NCBI RefSeq assembly: GCF_913062585.1
Contig: NZ_CAJXWX010000017.1
Coordinates: 25,836-89,835 of the forward strand
DNA from: an uncultured Sphingomonas sp.
GTDB taxonomy: Bacteria > Pseudomonadota > Alphaproteobacteria > Sphingomonadales > Sphingomonadaceae
Direction: 5' to 3'
DNA: 64,000 nucleotides
Position numbers and translations under genes: made by a program. Position 1 is the first letter of the stretch. Each line of letters opens with the position of its first letter. Positions 1-9,377 of the stretch are shown here, piece after piece. The notes beneath the pieces were generated by a model. The model saw only the letters and a program-made list of their open reading frames with translations, was not told the origin of the DNA and did not search any database.

Positions 1-38
1 CGCGCGTACCTTTCCCGGATCTGCATAGGAGACACGCG

Positions 39-419
39 ATGACCGGCAAGACGCTCATCCTCTCGACCCTTTTGGCGACGCTCGCCGCCATTCCCGCCTC
101 GGCCCAGCCGATGCGGCGCGACTATCCCAGCTGCAACCTGGCGCAGCAGCACCGCCTGCGCGCGCCCACCGGCGGCGCGATCCGCGACCGGCTGCAAGCC
201 CATATCGCGATGCGCGCCAATATCCTGCAGGCGGACATCAGCACCGCGCGCAAGGCGCGTCGACTGACCCAGCCCCAGGCGCAAGGACTATGGAACCAAG
301 TCGATCGCATCCGCCGCGACGCCGACGGGTTTGTGGCGAAACAGGGGTTTCTGAGCGGCGGGGAATTGGCGAGCTATGATCGGTCGCTGGATATGGTGGC
401 GATGAAATTGTGTCGGTGA
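39..419 (+). CDS. Small secreted protein, function unknown
   Basis: 126 residues with a clear Sec signal peptide: hydrophobic core at residues 5-20 and a probable cleavage after SA-Q near residue 23, so it should be exported. The mature part is basic and looks helical, with one Cys at residue 32 and one at residue 125 that could form a disulfide. An AGGAG ribosome site lies a few bases before the ATG, which fixes the start. I do not recognise the family. It stands alone, followed by an inverted repeat that separates it from the convergent recF. Confidence 0.75.
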   Translation: MTGKTLILSTLLATLAAIPASAQPMRRDYPSCNLAQQHRLRAPTGGAIRDRLQAHIAMRANILQADISTARKARRLTQPQAQGLWNQVDRIRRDADGFVAKQGFLSGGELASYDRSLDMVAMKLCR

Positions 420-453
420 GGCGCTTCTGACGGTGTGCTCTGCGAGGCCCCCT

Positions 454-590
454 GCCCTCCCCCATCCCCATCCCCTCCCGCCTGCGGGAGGGGCGTGCTT
501 GGGTTCGGCCTCAGGAGCCCATCTCGAAACGCTTCCAAACCTTGCCCAGTCACGCACCCCTCCCGCAGGCGGGAGGGGATGGGGGAGGGC
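454..590. repeat. Large intergenic inverted repeat
   Basis: Two arms, 454-493 and 557-590, are near reverse complements of each other. Each contains its own hairpin of the CCCTCCCGC / GCGGGAGGG kind plus a CCCCATCC / GGATGGGG extension. It sits exactly between two convergent genes and may act as a bidirectional transcription stop. It resembles, but is not identical in its inner arms to, the four-hairpin repeats found later in the window. Confidence 0.7.
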
Positions 591-629
591 TCCGGTGTCT
601 CACCGAGACCAACGCCCCCACCCGAAACC

Positions 630-1673
630 TCAGAACGTCACCCGAGTCGCCGCCTCCGGCACATCGGTGAACAAGCCCGGCTCGGTCCCCGTCATCCACA
701 CCTGCCCCCGCCCCGCCAGCCGCTCGAACAGCGCGGCGCGGCGCGACGGGTCGAGATGCGCCGCCACCTCGTCCAGCAGCAGCACCGGCGGCACCTCGCG
801 CCGTTCGGTGACGAGGTCGGCATGGGCCAGCACGATGCCGAGCAGCAGCGCCTTTTGTTCGCCGGTCGAACACAAGGCCGCCGCTTGCGCCTTGGCGACA
901 TGGGTGACCAGCAGGTCGGCGCGGTGCGGACCCACCAGCGTGCGTCCCGCCGCCGCATCGCGCCTGCGCCCCATGGCCAGCGCATGGGCGAAGGCGCCCG
1001 CCTCCACCGCCTCGCCCTCCAGGGCCAGCGCGGCGCGCGCAAAGACGCTGTCGGGCGCGTCCGCCAGCCGCTGGTCGAGCGCCGCCACCGCCGCCACGCG
1101 GCCTGCGTCGATCGCCGCACCATGCTCGACCATCCGCGCCTCCAGCGCGCTCAGCCAGTCGGGATCGACCGGACCTTCGCTGGCGAGCAGCCGGTTGCGC
1201 TCGCGCATCGCCGCGTCATAGCGGGTCGCATGCATCCCATGCGCCGGGGCCAGCGCCATCACCAGCCGGTCCAGGAACCGCCGCCGCTCGGAGGCAGGCT
1301 CGACGAACAGCCGGTCCATCGCCGGGGTCAGCCACAGGACCGACAGCCAGTCGGCTAGCGCATTGGCGCTCGCCGCCGCCCCCTGCACCCGTACCACCCG
1401 CCGCTCCGGCGCGGCGGCGAGCGCGCCGGTGGCGATCTCGACATCGCCGTCGAGCGTCGCCGCGACTCCGAACCCGCCCTTGCCCCCCTGCCGCGCCATC
1501 GCCGACAGCGCCGCGCGGCGCAGCCCCCGGCCCGGTGCGAGCAGCGACACAGCCTCGAGGACGTTGGTCTTGCCCGCACCATTCTCGCCGGTCAGCACGA
1601 CGAACCCCGCGCTCGGGAAGAGCGCGAGGTCGGCGTGATTGCGGAAATCGGTCAGGACCAGGCGGGTGAGCAT
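630..1673 (-). CDS. recF: DNA replication and repair protein RecF
   Basis: 347-residue SMC-like ATPase that loads RecA onto gapped DNA through RecR and RecO. The N-terminus reads as a canonical RecF start (LTDFRNH) followed by Walker [10 protein letters not shown] at residues 29-37; the ABC signature region and a Walker B ([11 protein letters not shown]) lie in the last third. Length fits the family (about 350-380). It lies on the same strand just downstream of dnaN, the usual alphaproteobacterial order, but a four-hairpin repeat is inserted between them, so co-transcription is uncertain. Confidence 0.95.
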   Translation of the reverse strand: MLTRLVLTDFRNHADLALFPSAGFVVLTGENGAGKTNVLEAVSLLAPGRGLRRAALSAMARQGGKGGFGVAATLDGDVEIATGALAAAPERRVVRVQGAAASANALADWLSVLWLTPAMDRLFVEPASERRRFLDRLVMALAPAHGMHATRYDAAMRERNRLLASEGPVDPDWLSALEARMVEHGAAIDAGRVAAVAALDQRLADAPDSVFARAALALEGEAVEAGAFAHALAMGRRRDAAAGRTLVGPHRADLLVTHVAKAQAAALCSTGEQKALLLGIVLAHADLVTERREVPPVLLLDEVAAHLDPSRRAALFERLAGRGQVWMTGTEPGLFTDVPEAATRVTF

Positions 1674-1690
1674 TACGTCCGCCTTAAACG

Positions 1691-1819
1691 ATCCTCCCCA
1701 GCATGGGGAGGTGGCAGGCCGAAGGCCTGACGGAGGGGGGCTTCCACACAGGACGTCCCCCGTGGCGATCCCCCTCCACCACCCTGCGGGTGGTCCCCCT
1801 CCCCGCGAGCGGGGAGGAT
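1691..1819. repeat. Four-hairpin intergenic repeat (copy 1)
   Basis: Outer hairpins CCTCCCCAGCATGGGGAGG at the left and CTCCCCGCGAGCGGGGAG at the right bracket two inner hairpins: GCAGGCCGAAGGCCTG (left) and ACCACCCTGCGGGTGGT (right). It is inserted between dnaN and recF. It belongs to the commonest repeat family of the window. Confidence 0.85.
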
Positions 1820-1826
1820 TTGGGTC

Positions 1827-2942
1827 TTACACCCGCATCGGCATCAGCACGTAGAGTGCGGGCGCCTTGTCATTCTCGCGGATCAGCGTTGGCGCGGCGG
1901 CGTCGGCCAGGTGGACTTCGACCAGGTCGCTGTCGATCTGGCCGAGAATGTCGAGCAGATAGCGACTGTTGAAGCCGATCTCGAAGCCCAGCGAGGTGTA
2001 CTCACCCGGCACCTCTTCCGACGCGGTGCCGTTTTCGGGGCTGGTCACCGACAGGGTGATCCGGTCGCGGTCCAGCGCCATCTTCACCGCGCGGGTCTTC
2101 TCCGTCGCGATGGTCGAGACGCGGTCGACGCCCTGCATGAATGCCTTGGGGTCCAGCTTCAGGATCTTGTCGTTCGCGGTCGGGATGACGCGGCTATAAT
2201 CGGGGAAGGTGCCGTCGATCAGCTTGGAGGTCAGGATCGCCTGGCCCAGGTCGAAGCGGATCTTGGTGCCCGACAGCGACACGCCGACCGAGCCGTCCAC
2301 CTCGTCGAGCAGCTTGCGCAACTCGCCCACGCACTTCCGCGGCACGATCACGTCGGGCATCCCCTCGGCGCCGTTCGGACGCTCGATGGTGACGCGCGCC
2401 AGACGGTGGCCGTCCGTCGCGGCGGCCTTCAGCACCGGCGCGCCATTATCCTCGGCGACGTGCAGAAAGATGCCGTTGAGGTAATAGCGCGTCTCTTCGG
2501 TCGAGATGGCGAAGCGCGTCTTGTCGATGATCTGCTTGAGCAGCTCGACCGGCAGCTCGAACTGGGTCGGCAGCTCGCCCTCCGCGATCACCGGGAAGTC
2601 GTCACGCGGCAGGGTGCCGAGCGAGAAGCGCGCGCGGCCCGCCACGATCGTCATGCGACCATCGGCGGCGGTCAGCTGGACCTGCGCACCCTCGGGCAGC
2701 TTGCGCGCGATATCGAACAGAGTGTGCGCCGACACGGTGGTCGAACCCGGCTGGTCGACGGCGGCGGCGACGCTGTCGTTGATCTGGAGGTCCAGATCGG
2801 TCGCCATCATGCGCAGCTGCCCCTCGGCCGTGGCTTCCAGCAGCACGTTGGACAGGATCGGAATCGTGTTCCGCCGCTCCACCACCGACTGGACATGGCT
2901 CAACCCCTTGAGCAGCGTTGCGCGTTCGATCGTCGCCTTCAT
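1827..2942 (-). CDS. dnaN: DNA polymerase III beta subunit (sliding clamp)
   Basis: 371-residue clamp that encircles DNA and tethers the replicative polymerase. The start was taken at the ATG giving MKATIERATLLKGL, the standard DnaN beginning; an open frame continues upstream to 3053 but that extension has no DnaN character. The three clamp domains can be followed by their recurring pattern, e.g. NTIPILSNVLLEA near residue 25 and PDYSRVIP near residue 245, and the C-terminus ends in the family's LMPMRV. recF follows downstream. Confidence 0.96.
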   Translation of the reverse strand: MKATIERATLLKGLSHVQSVVERRNTIPILSNVLLEATAEGQLRMMATDLDLQINDSVAAAVDQPGSTTVSAHTLFDIARKLPEGAQVQLTAADGRMTIVAGRARFSLGTLPRDDFPVIAEGELPTQFELPVELLKQIIDKTRFAISTEETRYYLNGIFLHVAEDNGAPVLKAAATDGHRLARVTIERPNGAEGMPDVIVPRKCVGELRKLLDEVDGSVGVSLSGTKIRFDLGQAILTSKLIDGTFPDYSRVIPTANDKILKLDPKAFMQGVDRVSTIATEKTRAVKMALDRDRITLSVTSPENGTASEEVPGEYTSLGFEIGFNSRYLLDILGQIDSDLVEVHLADAAAPTLIRENDKAPALYVLMPMRV

Positions 2943-3020
2943 CTCGAAATCCCCCGCCGGAACGACCGCATGGTCCGATTCCGATAGTGATAAATGGCCT
3001 TGGTTCCTACCCGCGAAGAA

Positions 3021-3045
3021 GGGGCCGGAGCAAGGCTCCGACCCC
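3021..3045 (-). terminator. Possible hairpin terminator of the outer-membrane gene
   Basis: GGGGCCGGAGC and GGCTCCGACCCC can pair with one mismatch, making a strong stem between the end of the beta-barrel gene and the start of dnaN. There is no clean T-tract on the minus strand, only CCCCTTCTT, so termination is a guess from position and stem strength. Confidence 0.3.
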
Positions 3046-3093
3046 TCCAACATTGGGGTAAAACCACCGTTAATGTGGAAAACCCGCGATCCT

Positions 3094-3702
3094 TTAGAAA
3101 CGCAGACCCAGTCCCGCCATCAGCTGGTGGCGGTTCGGGTTGATGCCGACGCCGTCCAGTTCGTCATAATGGGAATAGCGATATTCGCCCTTCACGAAGG
3201 TGTTGGGGCTGATCGCATATTCCAGGCCGGCGCCCAGGCGATAGCCGCCGACTTCCTGCGAATTGACGGTCGTCACGCCCGCGGTGGTGTAGCGCGCATC
3301 GAACTTGGCGTTGGTGTAACCCGCCTTCAGATAACCCATCGCGACCGGCGAGATGATGTAGCCGACGCGGCCACCGGCATAGAGATCGCGGCCCGCACCC
3401 AGGCGGAACTCGTCGCCCGGCACGCGGATGCCGTTGCTGCGCGTGTCCGAGCTGCTGCCCGAAATCTCGCCCTCGGCGCCCAGCACCACCGGGCCCGCCG
3501 GAATGTCGTATCCGATCGCGGCGCCATAGAGCACGCCGTCGCTCGAACTCTTGTCTTGACCCTGACGATCGTTGAGGCTGTCATAACCGATCAGGCCCTC
3601 GACGCGGAATCCCGTGAAGGGCTGCGCGGTCTGGGCGGCGGCGGGGGCGGCCGCAGCGACCGCGGCCGAGGTCGCCAGGGCGGCGAGCATGAGCTTACGC
3701 AT
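3094..3702 (-). CDS. Outer-membrane beta-barrel protein (porin/Opa-like family)
   Basis: 202 residues with a signal peptide (MRKLMLAALATSAA..., cleavage after AAAQ near residue 24). The start follows a GGAG site; a longer frame to 3783 lacks signal-peptide logic. The mature part has alternating hydrophobic strands with GYDI, GRVGYI, GAGLEYAI and a C-terminal GLGLRF ending in Phe, the signature recognised by the BAM insertion machinery. It fits the small 8-stranded outer-membrane barrel family (porin family protein). Role unknown; probably a structural or adhesion-like surface protein. Divergent from the histidine phosphatase gene. Confidence 0.85.
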   Translation of the reverse strand: MRKLMLAALATSAAVAAAAPAAAQTAQPFTGFRVEGLIGYDSLNDRQGQDKSSSDGVLYGAAIGYDIPAGPVVLGAEGEISGSSSDTRSNGIRVPGDEFRLGAGRDLYAGGRVGYIISPVAMGYLKAGYTNAKFDARYTTAGVTTVNSQEVGGYRLGAGLEYAISPNTFVKGEYRYSHYDELDGVGINPNRHQLMAGLGLRF

Positions 3703-3847
3703 ACATGATACTCCATTACTGTACTGGCCGCCGTTACATTCGGCGGTCGGCGCACCAATGGCCCGAAAGCCGCTGCGTTGCATGAACCTCAGCTAAACAG
3801 GAAAAACCGTTGCATCCCGGCAACAGCCGCGACAGGGATCGGCGGCC

Positions 3848-4504
3848 ATGACCGCGCACCCCGCCCCGCCCCGACGCCCCGTTGCCCGGAAGGGCCGCGA
3901 CTATATCGCCCGGCATGGCGAGACGGTGTTCAACCGGATCGGCCGCATCCAGGGCGACCGGGTGGAGCTGCACACGCCGCTGACCCGCAAGGGCTTCGCG
4001 CAGGCCGAGGCGATCGGCGAGTCGTTGCGCGAACGGCTGGGCGAGGCGCCCGCGCTGACGCTCTGGTCCTCGCCGACGGGGCGCGCGCTTCAGACGCTGT
4101 CGGTGATCGCCGAGCATCTGAACCTCGACTGGCATGGGACCAGGCAGGATCTACGGCTGATCGAACTGGGCTTCGGCAGCTGGGGCGGGCAGGATTTCGC
4201 CGCGCTGGCCACGATCCACGGCTCCATCGTCCATCCGCACGGCATGGCGGTGGGCGCGCCCGATGGCGAAACCTATGCGCAGATGGCCGCCCGGCTGAGC
4301 GCCTGGGTCGCCGATACGGCCGATCATGACGGCGACCGGCTGATCCTGATGCACGGCCTGTCGAGCCGGGTGCTGCGCGGGCTGATGCTGGGTCTGGCCG
4401 ATGATCCCCTGTGCGGCGTGCCCGTCGCCGAACGCCTGCCGCAGGGGTCCATCGTCATGATCGAGGGCGGGCGCGAGACGCTGATCCACCGGCCCGCGCC
4501 ATGA
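3848..4504 (+). CDS. Histidine phosphatase family protein
   Basis: 218 residues of the phosphoglycerate-mutase/acid-phosphatase superfamily. The phosphohistidine motif RHGE is at residues 22-25, the second Arg block (SSPTGRALQT) near 80, and the late catalytic His (LMHGLSSR) near 168. Substrate cannot be told; candidates include sugar phosphates, alpha-ribazole phosphate or protein phosphohistidine. Its stop overlaps the ATG of the next gene (ATGA), so the two are translationally coupled. Confidence 0.88.
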   Translation: MTAHPAPPRRPVARKGRDYIARHGETVFNRIGRIQGDRVELHTPLTRKGFAQAEAIGESLRERLGEAPALTLWSSPTGRALQTLSVIAEHLNLDWHGTRQDLRLIELGFGSWGGQDFAALATIHGSIVHPHGMAVGAPDGETYAQMAARLSAWVADTADHDGDRLILMHGLSSRVLRGLMLGLADDPLCGVPVAERLPQGSIVMIEGGRETLIHRPAP

Positions 4505-4968
4505 AGCGGCTGGCGCTGATCATGGCGCTGATCGCCGCCCCCGTCCTCGCGCGCGAGACGATCGGCATCTATAAGGGCTGGGGCGCGTTTCGCGATCCCG
4601 ATCGCTGCTATGCCATCGCCAAGCCATTACTGGCGAACGGCCGCGCCGGCGGTTTCGCCAGCGTCGGGACCTGGCCCGCCAAGCGGCTGCGCGCCTCCTT
4701 CTCCCTTCATCTGAGCACCCCGCGCGACCGCGCCGCGCCGGTGACGCTGGCGATCGGCGAACGGCGCTTCCCGCTGGTCGGCTCTGCGCAGGACGTCTGG
4801 GCCCCCGACGCGGCGACCGATCACGCGCTGGTCGTCGCCATGCGATCGGGCCGCAGCATGAGCGCCTCGACCGTCGACCCGCGCCACCGCCCCTTCGCCG
4901 ACACCTATGCGCTGGCCGGCGCGGCGGCGGCGATCGACGCGGCGACACTGGCGTGTGTGACGGGTTAA
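4501..4968 (+). CDS. Secreted protein coupled to the histidine phosphatase (IalB-like?)
   Basis: 155 residues, ATG overlapping the upstream stop. A short signal peptide ([16 protein letters not shown]) precedes a mature part beginning [14 protein letters not shown]. Two Cys (about residue 36 and near the C-terminus) could pair. The overall pattern faintly resembles the invasion-associated locus B (IalB) family of small periplasmic proteins, but the match is weak and I treat the function as unknown. Confidence 0.7.
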   Translation: MKRLALIMALIAAPVLARETIGIYKGWGAFRDPDRCYAIAKPLLANGRAGGFASVGTWPAKRLRASFSLHLSTPRDRAAPVTLAIGERRFPLVGSAQDVWAPDAATDHALVVAMRSGRSMSASTVDPRHRPFADTYALAGAAAAIDAATLACVTG

Positions 4969-4975
4969 GAATTTT

Positions 4976-5091
4976 CCTCCCCTGGAAGGGGAGGTGGCGC
5001 GCGTAGCGCGTCGGAGGGGTGTCCCGCTATCGAGAGGGCGATACCCCTCCGTCAGGCCTTCGGCCTGCCACCTCCCCTTGCAGGGGAGGAT
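4976..5091. repeat. Four-hairpin intergenic repeat (copy 2)
   Basis: Outer hairpins CCTCCCCTGGAAGGGGAGG and CTCCCCTTGCAGGGGAG; inner arms GCGCGCGTAGCGCGTC (left, variant) and GTCAGGCCTTCGGCCTG (right). It ends about 35 bases before the rlmN start, so it could lie in the rlmN leader as well as after the upstream gene. Confidence 0.85.
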
Positions 5092-5125
5092 GGAAATCCT
5101 CGCCATTTTGCGCTATGGCGAGCGC

Positions 5126-6334
5126 ATGCAGACAGTTTCGGCCGCCCTCATGCCCATTCCGGGGCACATCGACCCCGTGCCCGTGCCGCGCGGCGTGCAG
5201 CCGCGTCCCGATGGGCGCGTCGACCTGATCGGCCTGACCAAGGACCAGTTGCGCGAGGCGTTGCTGTCGGCGGGCATGGAGCCGAAACAGGCCAAGCTGC
5301 GCTCCAAGCAGATCTGGCACTGGCTCTATAATCGCGGCGCGGTGCGCTTTGCCGACATGACCGACATCGCCAAGGCGCAGCACCCCTGGCTGGAGGAACG
5401 CTTCGTCATCGGCCGTCCCGAGGTGGTCGAGGCGCAGGTGTCGAACGACGGCACGCGCAAATGGCTGCTCCGCTCGGCCGACGGGCAGGATTACGAGATG
5501 GTGTTCATCCCCGACGCCGATCGGGGCACCCTGTGCGTGTCGAGCCAGGTCGGCTGCACGCTGAACTGCCGTTTCTGCCACACCGGCACGATGCGCCTGG
5601 TCCGCAACCTGACCGCCGGCGAGATCGTCGGGCAGGTGATGCTGGCGCGCGACTCGCTGGGCGAATGGCCCAGCCAGCCCGAGGGGCGGATGCTGACCAA
5701 CATCGTCATGATGGGCATGGGCGAGCCGCTCTATAATTTCGATGCGGTGCGCGATGCGCTGAAGCTGGTGATGGACGGCGACGGCCTGGCACTGTCCAAG
5801 CGTCGCATCACCCTGTCGACCAGCGGCGTCGTCCCGATGATGGCGCGCGCGGGCGAAGAGATCGGCGTCAATCTGGCCGTCTCGCTCCATGCCGTGACCA
5901 AGGACGTGCGCGACGAGATCGTGCCGCTCAACAAGAAATACGGCATCGAGGAACTGCTTCAGGCCTGTGCCGACTATCCGGGCGCGAACAATGCCCGGCG
6001 CATCACCTTCGAATATGTGATGCTGAAGGACAAGAACGACTCGGATGCCGATGCGCACGAGCTGGTCCGCCTGCTTCGCCAGTTCAAGCTGCCCGCCAAG
6101 GTGAACCTGATCCCGTTCAACCCCTGGCCCGGCGCGCCCTATGAATGTTCGGACCCGGAGCGGATTCGCCGCTTCTCCGACATCGTGTTCGAGGCGGGGA
6201 TCTCCGCGCCGGTCCGCACGCCGCGCGGCCGCGACATCGACGCGGCCTGCGGCCAGCTGAAGACCGCCGCCGAGAAGAAGAGCCGGGCGCAGCTGGACCG
6301 CGAGGCGGAAGAGAAGTTCGCGGCACTGGGGTGA
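5126..6334 (+). CDS. rlmN: Dual-specificity 23S rRNA / tRNA (adenine-C2) methyltransferase RlmN
   Basis: 402-residue radical-SAM enzyme methylating A2503 of 23S rRNA and A37 of some tRNAs. The iron-sulfur motif CTLNCRFC gives C144, C148 and C151; GMGEPLYNF is the RlmN SAM-binding signature, and the mechanistic Cys near the C-terminus is visible in DIDAACGQL. The start at 5126 ([10 protein letters not shown]) was chosen because the frame upstream runs through the repeat; a second Met eight residues on is also possible. Single gene. Confidence 0.96.
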   Translation: MQTVSAALMPIPGHIDPVPVPRGVQPRPDGRVDLIGLTKDQLREALLSAGMEPKQAKLRSKQIWHWLYNRGAVRFADMTDIAKAQHPWLEERFVIGRPEVVEAQVSNDGTRKWLLRSADGQDYEMVFIPDADRGTLCVSSQVGCTLNCRFCHTGTMRLVRNLTAGEIVGQVMLARDSLGEWPSQPEGRMLTNIVMMGMGEPLYNFDAVRDALKLVMDGDGLALSKRRITLSTSGVVPMMARAGEEIGVNLAVSLHAVTKDVRDEIVPLNKKYGIEELLQACADYPGANNARRITFEYVMLKDKNDSDADAHELVRLLRQFKLPAKVNLIPFNPWPGAPYECSDPERIRRFSDIVFEAGISAPVRTPRGRDIDAACGQLKTAAEKKSRAQLDREAEEKFAALG

Positions 6335-6340
6335 TATTTT

Positions 6341-6458
6341 CCTCCCCTGCAAGGGGAGGTGGCAGGCCGAAGGCCTGACGGAGGGGTGTCACCCTCTCGA
6401 GAGCGGGACACCCCTCCACCATGCTGCGCATGGTCCCCCTCCCCTTGCAGGGGAGGAA
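6341..6458. repeat. Four-hairpin intergenic repeat (copy 3)
   Basis: Outer hairpins CCTCCCCTGCAAGGGGAGG and CTCCCCTTGCAGGGGAG; inner arms GCAGGCCGAAGGCCTG and ACCATGCTGCGCATGGT. It begins a few bases after the rlmN stop. Confidence 0.88.
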
Positions 6459-6526
6459 TATCCAAGTGCTTGCCCCCCGCCTTTGGATAAGGCACGGAAG
6501 CCTCGCGCCATGCGTTACCCAGCCCG

Positions 6527-7285
6527 ATGACCGACTGGACCTTCCTCGCCCTCGCCGCCGCCGGGGGCTTTGTCGGGGGTGCGATGAACGCGCTGGCGGG
6601 CGGGGGCAGTTTCTCGACCATGCCGACGCTGATCGCGCTCGGCCTGCCCTCCACCATCGCCAACGCCACCTCCAATGTCGCGCTGCAGCCCGCCGCCATG
6701 GCCAGCGTCTGGGCCTATCGCCACGGCCTGGAGCCGGTGATGGGCGTGACGATGCGGCGCATGGCGGTGCTGACCTTCGTCTTTGCGCTGCTGGGCAGCA
6801 TCCTACTCTTCCTCACCCCGCCGCGCGCCTTCGACCTGATCGTGCCCTGGCTGCTGCTGACCGCGACGCTGGCCATTGCGGGCGGGCGCCATGCCTCGGA
6901 CTGGCTGGCGCGGATCGCCAGGCCCGGCCCGCGCGCGCTGATGAGTGCGCAGGCGGTGCTGGGCATCTATGGTGGCTATTTCGGCGGCGGCATCGGCATG
7001 ATGGTGACCGCCGCCTGGGGGCTGTTGTCGGGCCGCAACCCGGCACAGCTCGCAGCACCCCGCACGCTGATGCTGGCGACCGCCAATGCGGCGGCGACCT
7101 TCGTCTTCGTCGTCACCGGCATGGTGGCCTGGGCGCAGTGCCTGCCGATGCTGGCGGGCGGCATCGTCGGCGGGTGGAGCGGCGCGCTGATCGGGCGCAA
7201 GCTGCCCGCCGGGCTGATCCGCGGGTGGACGCTGCTCCTGACGACGGTGACGACGGCGGTGTTCTTCTGGCGGGGCTATGCCTGA
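6527..7285 (+). CDS. TauE/SafE (TSUP) family membrane permease
   Basis: 252 residues, almost wholly hydrophobic, with seven or eight membrane segments. The family's duplicated G-rich motif is seen at GGFVGGAMNALAGGG (residues 13-27) and again at LGIYGGYFGGGIGM (about 143-156). Such proteins export or import sulfite, sulfoacetate or other small anions; substrate unknown here. No strong ribosome site is visible. The 3' end overlaps the convergent hypothetical gene by 10 bases. Confidence 0.88.
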   Translation: MTDWTFLALAAAGGFVGGAMNALAGGGSFSTMPTLIALGLPSTIANATSNVALQPAAMASVWAYRHGLEPVMGVTMRRMAVLTFVFALLGSILLFLTPPRAFDLIVPWLLLTATLAIAGGRHASDWLARIARPGPRALMSAQAVLGIYGGYFGGGIGMMVTAAWGLLSGRNPAQLAAPRTLMLATANAAATFVFVVTGMVAWAQCLPMLAGGIVGGWSGALIGRKLPAGLIRGWTLLLTTVTTAVFFWRGYA

Positions 7286-7719
7286 CAGGCCGTGACCGGC
7301 GGCAGGACGGCCATGGCCTCCTGCTCCACCGCCAGCGCGCGGATCGCGACATCCTCGCGGCGCAGCCACTGCGCGATCGCGAAGCGCAGCTCGGCGACGT
7401 CATGGCGATAACCGGACCAGTCCTCGACGACCGCCTCGGTCGGCCAGCGCGACACGAAACTGGATATGCGATGGCGATAGGCGGGCATGTCGGCCTGCAA
7501 CGCCAGCCAGGCCGCCCCGCTCGGCCTATCCGCCAGCCGTTCGGCGAGAGGATTCACGGTCGTCACGAACCAGGCGGCCCTTTGCCGGCTGGCGTTGGAG
7601 ATCAGCCAGCGGCTTCGACTGATCGCGGCGACATCGGGCGTGGGCGCATTACACAAAGCGCGGTGTTCGGTCATGGTGCGCGTCAACGCGGCGCGCATTT
7701 CGAGCCATTTGAGCAGCAT
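7276..7719 (-). CDS. Hypothetical protein, convergent with the TauE gene
   Basis: 147 residues from the ATG at 7719 (MLLKWLEMRAAL), preceded by an AAGG-type site; the frame continues upstream to 7821 without likely coding character. It is Trp- and Arg-rich, with no signal peptide or membrane span. I do not recognise a family. Its stop overlaps the end of the TauE/SafE gene. A coding assignment is supported by frame length and composition only. Confidence 0.55.
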   Translation of the reverse strand: MLLKWLEMRAALTRTMTEHRALCNAPTPDVAAISRSRWLISNASRQRAAWFVTTVNPLAERLADRPSGAAWLALQADMPAYRHRISSFVSRWPTEAVVEDWSGYRHDVAELRFAIAQWLRREDVAIRALAVEQEAMAVLPPVTACQA

Positions 7720-7996
7720 CGGGGTGCCTTTTGATCTAATCGGAAATATCCGCGCTATCACCCCATCGGTCCCCACCCCGGTGATATGCGGTCGAACTCT
7801 GTCACGGCAGGATCGGCCCACCCCCGGCCATCCTGCCTCATCGCGCCCGGCTCTGCCCCGGCACGATGAATATGGCCCTCATATTATCGGATCATCGAAT
7901 GCCTCCACGCTGGAAGGTCATTCTGACGCCATAACCTCAATTAACTTTTAACGCGGATCCCATTGCGGTGCAAACGAATGCAAGGGACGATCGCCT

Positions 7997-8617
7997 TTAT
8001 CCCGGCCGCCGCATCTCGAACCGCGCCGCCTCGGTCACCTCGAAATAGTCGACCGGGCCGCCGCCCCGCAGGATCGGGCGGGCGCGGGCCGTCTGGTAGA
8101 TGCCATTCTCGATCAGGTCGGCGGCGATATGGATGCCGACCGCCTCGCCGATGACCAGCCACTGGTCGAGCTCGCGGCCCTCCTTCGTCTCCAGCCGGAT
8201 GAGCTGGGTCAGGCGGCATTCGAACGACACGGGGCTTTCGGCCACGCGCGGGGCGGCGACCATCTGCCCGTCCTGGGCCGTGACGCCGGCCAGACCGAAC
8301 TCGTCCACCTCGGGCCCGACCATCGCCGCGCTGGCGTTCATCGCATCGGCCAGCGTCATGGTCGCCAGGTTCCAGGTGAACACCTTCGTATCCGCGACAT
8401 TGGCGACCGAATCCTTCCACCCCTGCGACGAAAAACCGATCAGCGGCGGGCGGTAGTTGAAGACGTTGAAAAAGCTGTAAGGTGCCAGATTGTTGACGCC
8501 CGCGCTCGACCGGCTGCCGATCCAGCCGATGGGACGCGGCGCGACGATCGCGTTCAGCGGATCATGCGCCAGCCCATGACCGTTGACGGGTTCGTAGAAA
8601 TGCCAGTTGTCGATCAT
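7997..8617 (-). CDS. Flavin reductase family protein (FMN-binding split barrel)
   Basis: 206 residues of the flavin-reductase-like / DIM6-NTAB family. Characteristic early motif APRPIGWIGSRS (residues 26-37), then NLAPYSFFNVFN and PPLIGFSS, which line the FMN pocket. Such proteins reduce flavins for partner oxygenases or act as FMN-dependent oxidoreductases. Its start overlaps the 5' leader of the divergent cytochrome b gene, so the two share a control region of almost no length. Confidence 0.9.
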   Translation of the reverse strand: MIDNWHFYEPVNGHGLAHDPLNAIVAPRPIGWIGSRSSAGVNNLAPYSFFNVFNYRPPLIGFSSQGWKDSVANVADTKVFTWNLATMTLADAMNASAAMVGPEVDEFGLAGVTAQDGQMVAAPRVAESPVSFECRLTQLIRLETKEGRELDQWLVIGEAVGIHIAADLIENGIYQTARARPILRGGGPVDYFEVTEAARFEMRRPG

Positions 8618-8642
8618 GGACAGTCACCGAAAGGGAGTGTGG

Positions 8643-9377
8643 ATGGAAGCCGGAACGCCGACCGAGCCGGAAAGACCCCCGGAAAAGCCGGGCACCGTCA
8701 TCCGGCGCCATGGTGTCGTGACGCGCGTCTGGCACTGGGTCAATGCGGTGGCGGTGCTGATCCTGCTGGGATCGGGGCTGGGCATCTCCAACGCGCATCC
8801 CCGGCTCTATTGGGGTCGGTACGGCGCGAATTTCGATCCGGCCTGGGCGACCCTGCCGCATTTCCCCGGCTGGCTGACCATTCCGGCGCGCTACAACCTG
8901 GCCATCTCGCGGCGCTGGCACCTGTTCTTCGCGCTGGTGCTGGGCTTCGGGCTGCTCGCCTATATGATCGGCGGGCTGGTCACGCGCCATTTCCAGCGCG
9001 ACCTGCGCATCCGGGGTCGGGAGCTGCGCCCGTCCGCGATCTGGGCCGACTTTCGGCGGCATCTGGCGTTCCGTTTCCATGACGAGCACGATCCGAGACG
9101 CTACAATCTGTTCCAGAAGCTCAGCTATGTCGCGGTCCTGTTCGTCGCGCTGCCCCTTGCCATCCTGACCGGCATCGCGCTGTCGCCGGGCATGAACGCG
9201 GCATGGCCCTGGGTGCTGGAGATACTCGGCGGGCGGCAATCGGCGCGCTCGATCCACTTCATCACCGCAAGCGCGCTGGCGCTGTTCCTCATCGTCCATC
9301 TGGTCTTGGTCATTCTGGCCGGACCGCTCAACGAATTACGCTCGATGATCACCGGCCGCTGGAGGATACCCGAATGA
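8643..9377 (+). CDS. Cytochrome b561-type membrane subunit
   Basis: 244 residues from the ATG at 8643, which has a strong AAGGGAG site five bases upstream; two earlier in-frame starts exist (TTG 8607, ATG 8616) but lack such a site and would sit inside the divergent gene. Di-haem cytochrome b pattern: four membrane spans with conserved His (TRVWHWVNAV near residue 25, RRWHLFFALVLG, and SIHFITASALALFLIVHLVLV near the end). It passes electrons to or from the molybdoenzyme encoded next, whose ATG overlaps its stop. Confidence 0.9.
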   Translation: MEAGTPTEPERPPEKPGTVIRRHGVVTRVWHWVNAVAVLILLGSGLGISNAHPRLYWGRYGANFDPAWATLPHFPGWLTIPARYNLAISRRWHLFFALVLGFGLLAYMIGGLVTRHFQRDLRIRGRELRPSAIWADFRRHLAFRFHDEHDPRRYNLFQKLSYVAVLFVALPLAILTGIALSPGMNAAWPWVLEILGGRQSARSIHFITASALALFLIVHLVLVILAGPLNELRSMITGRWRIPE

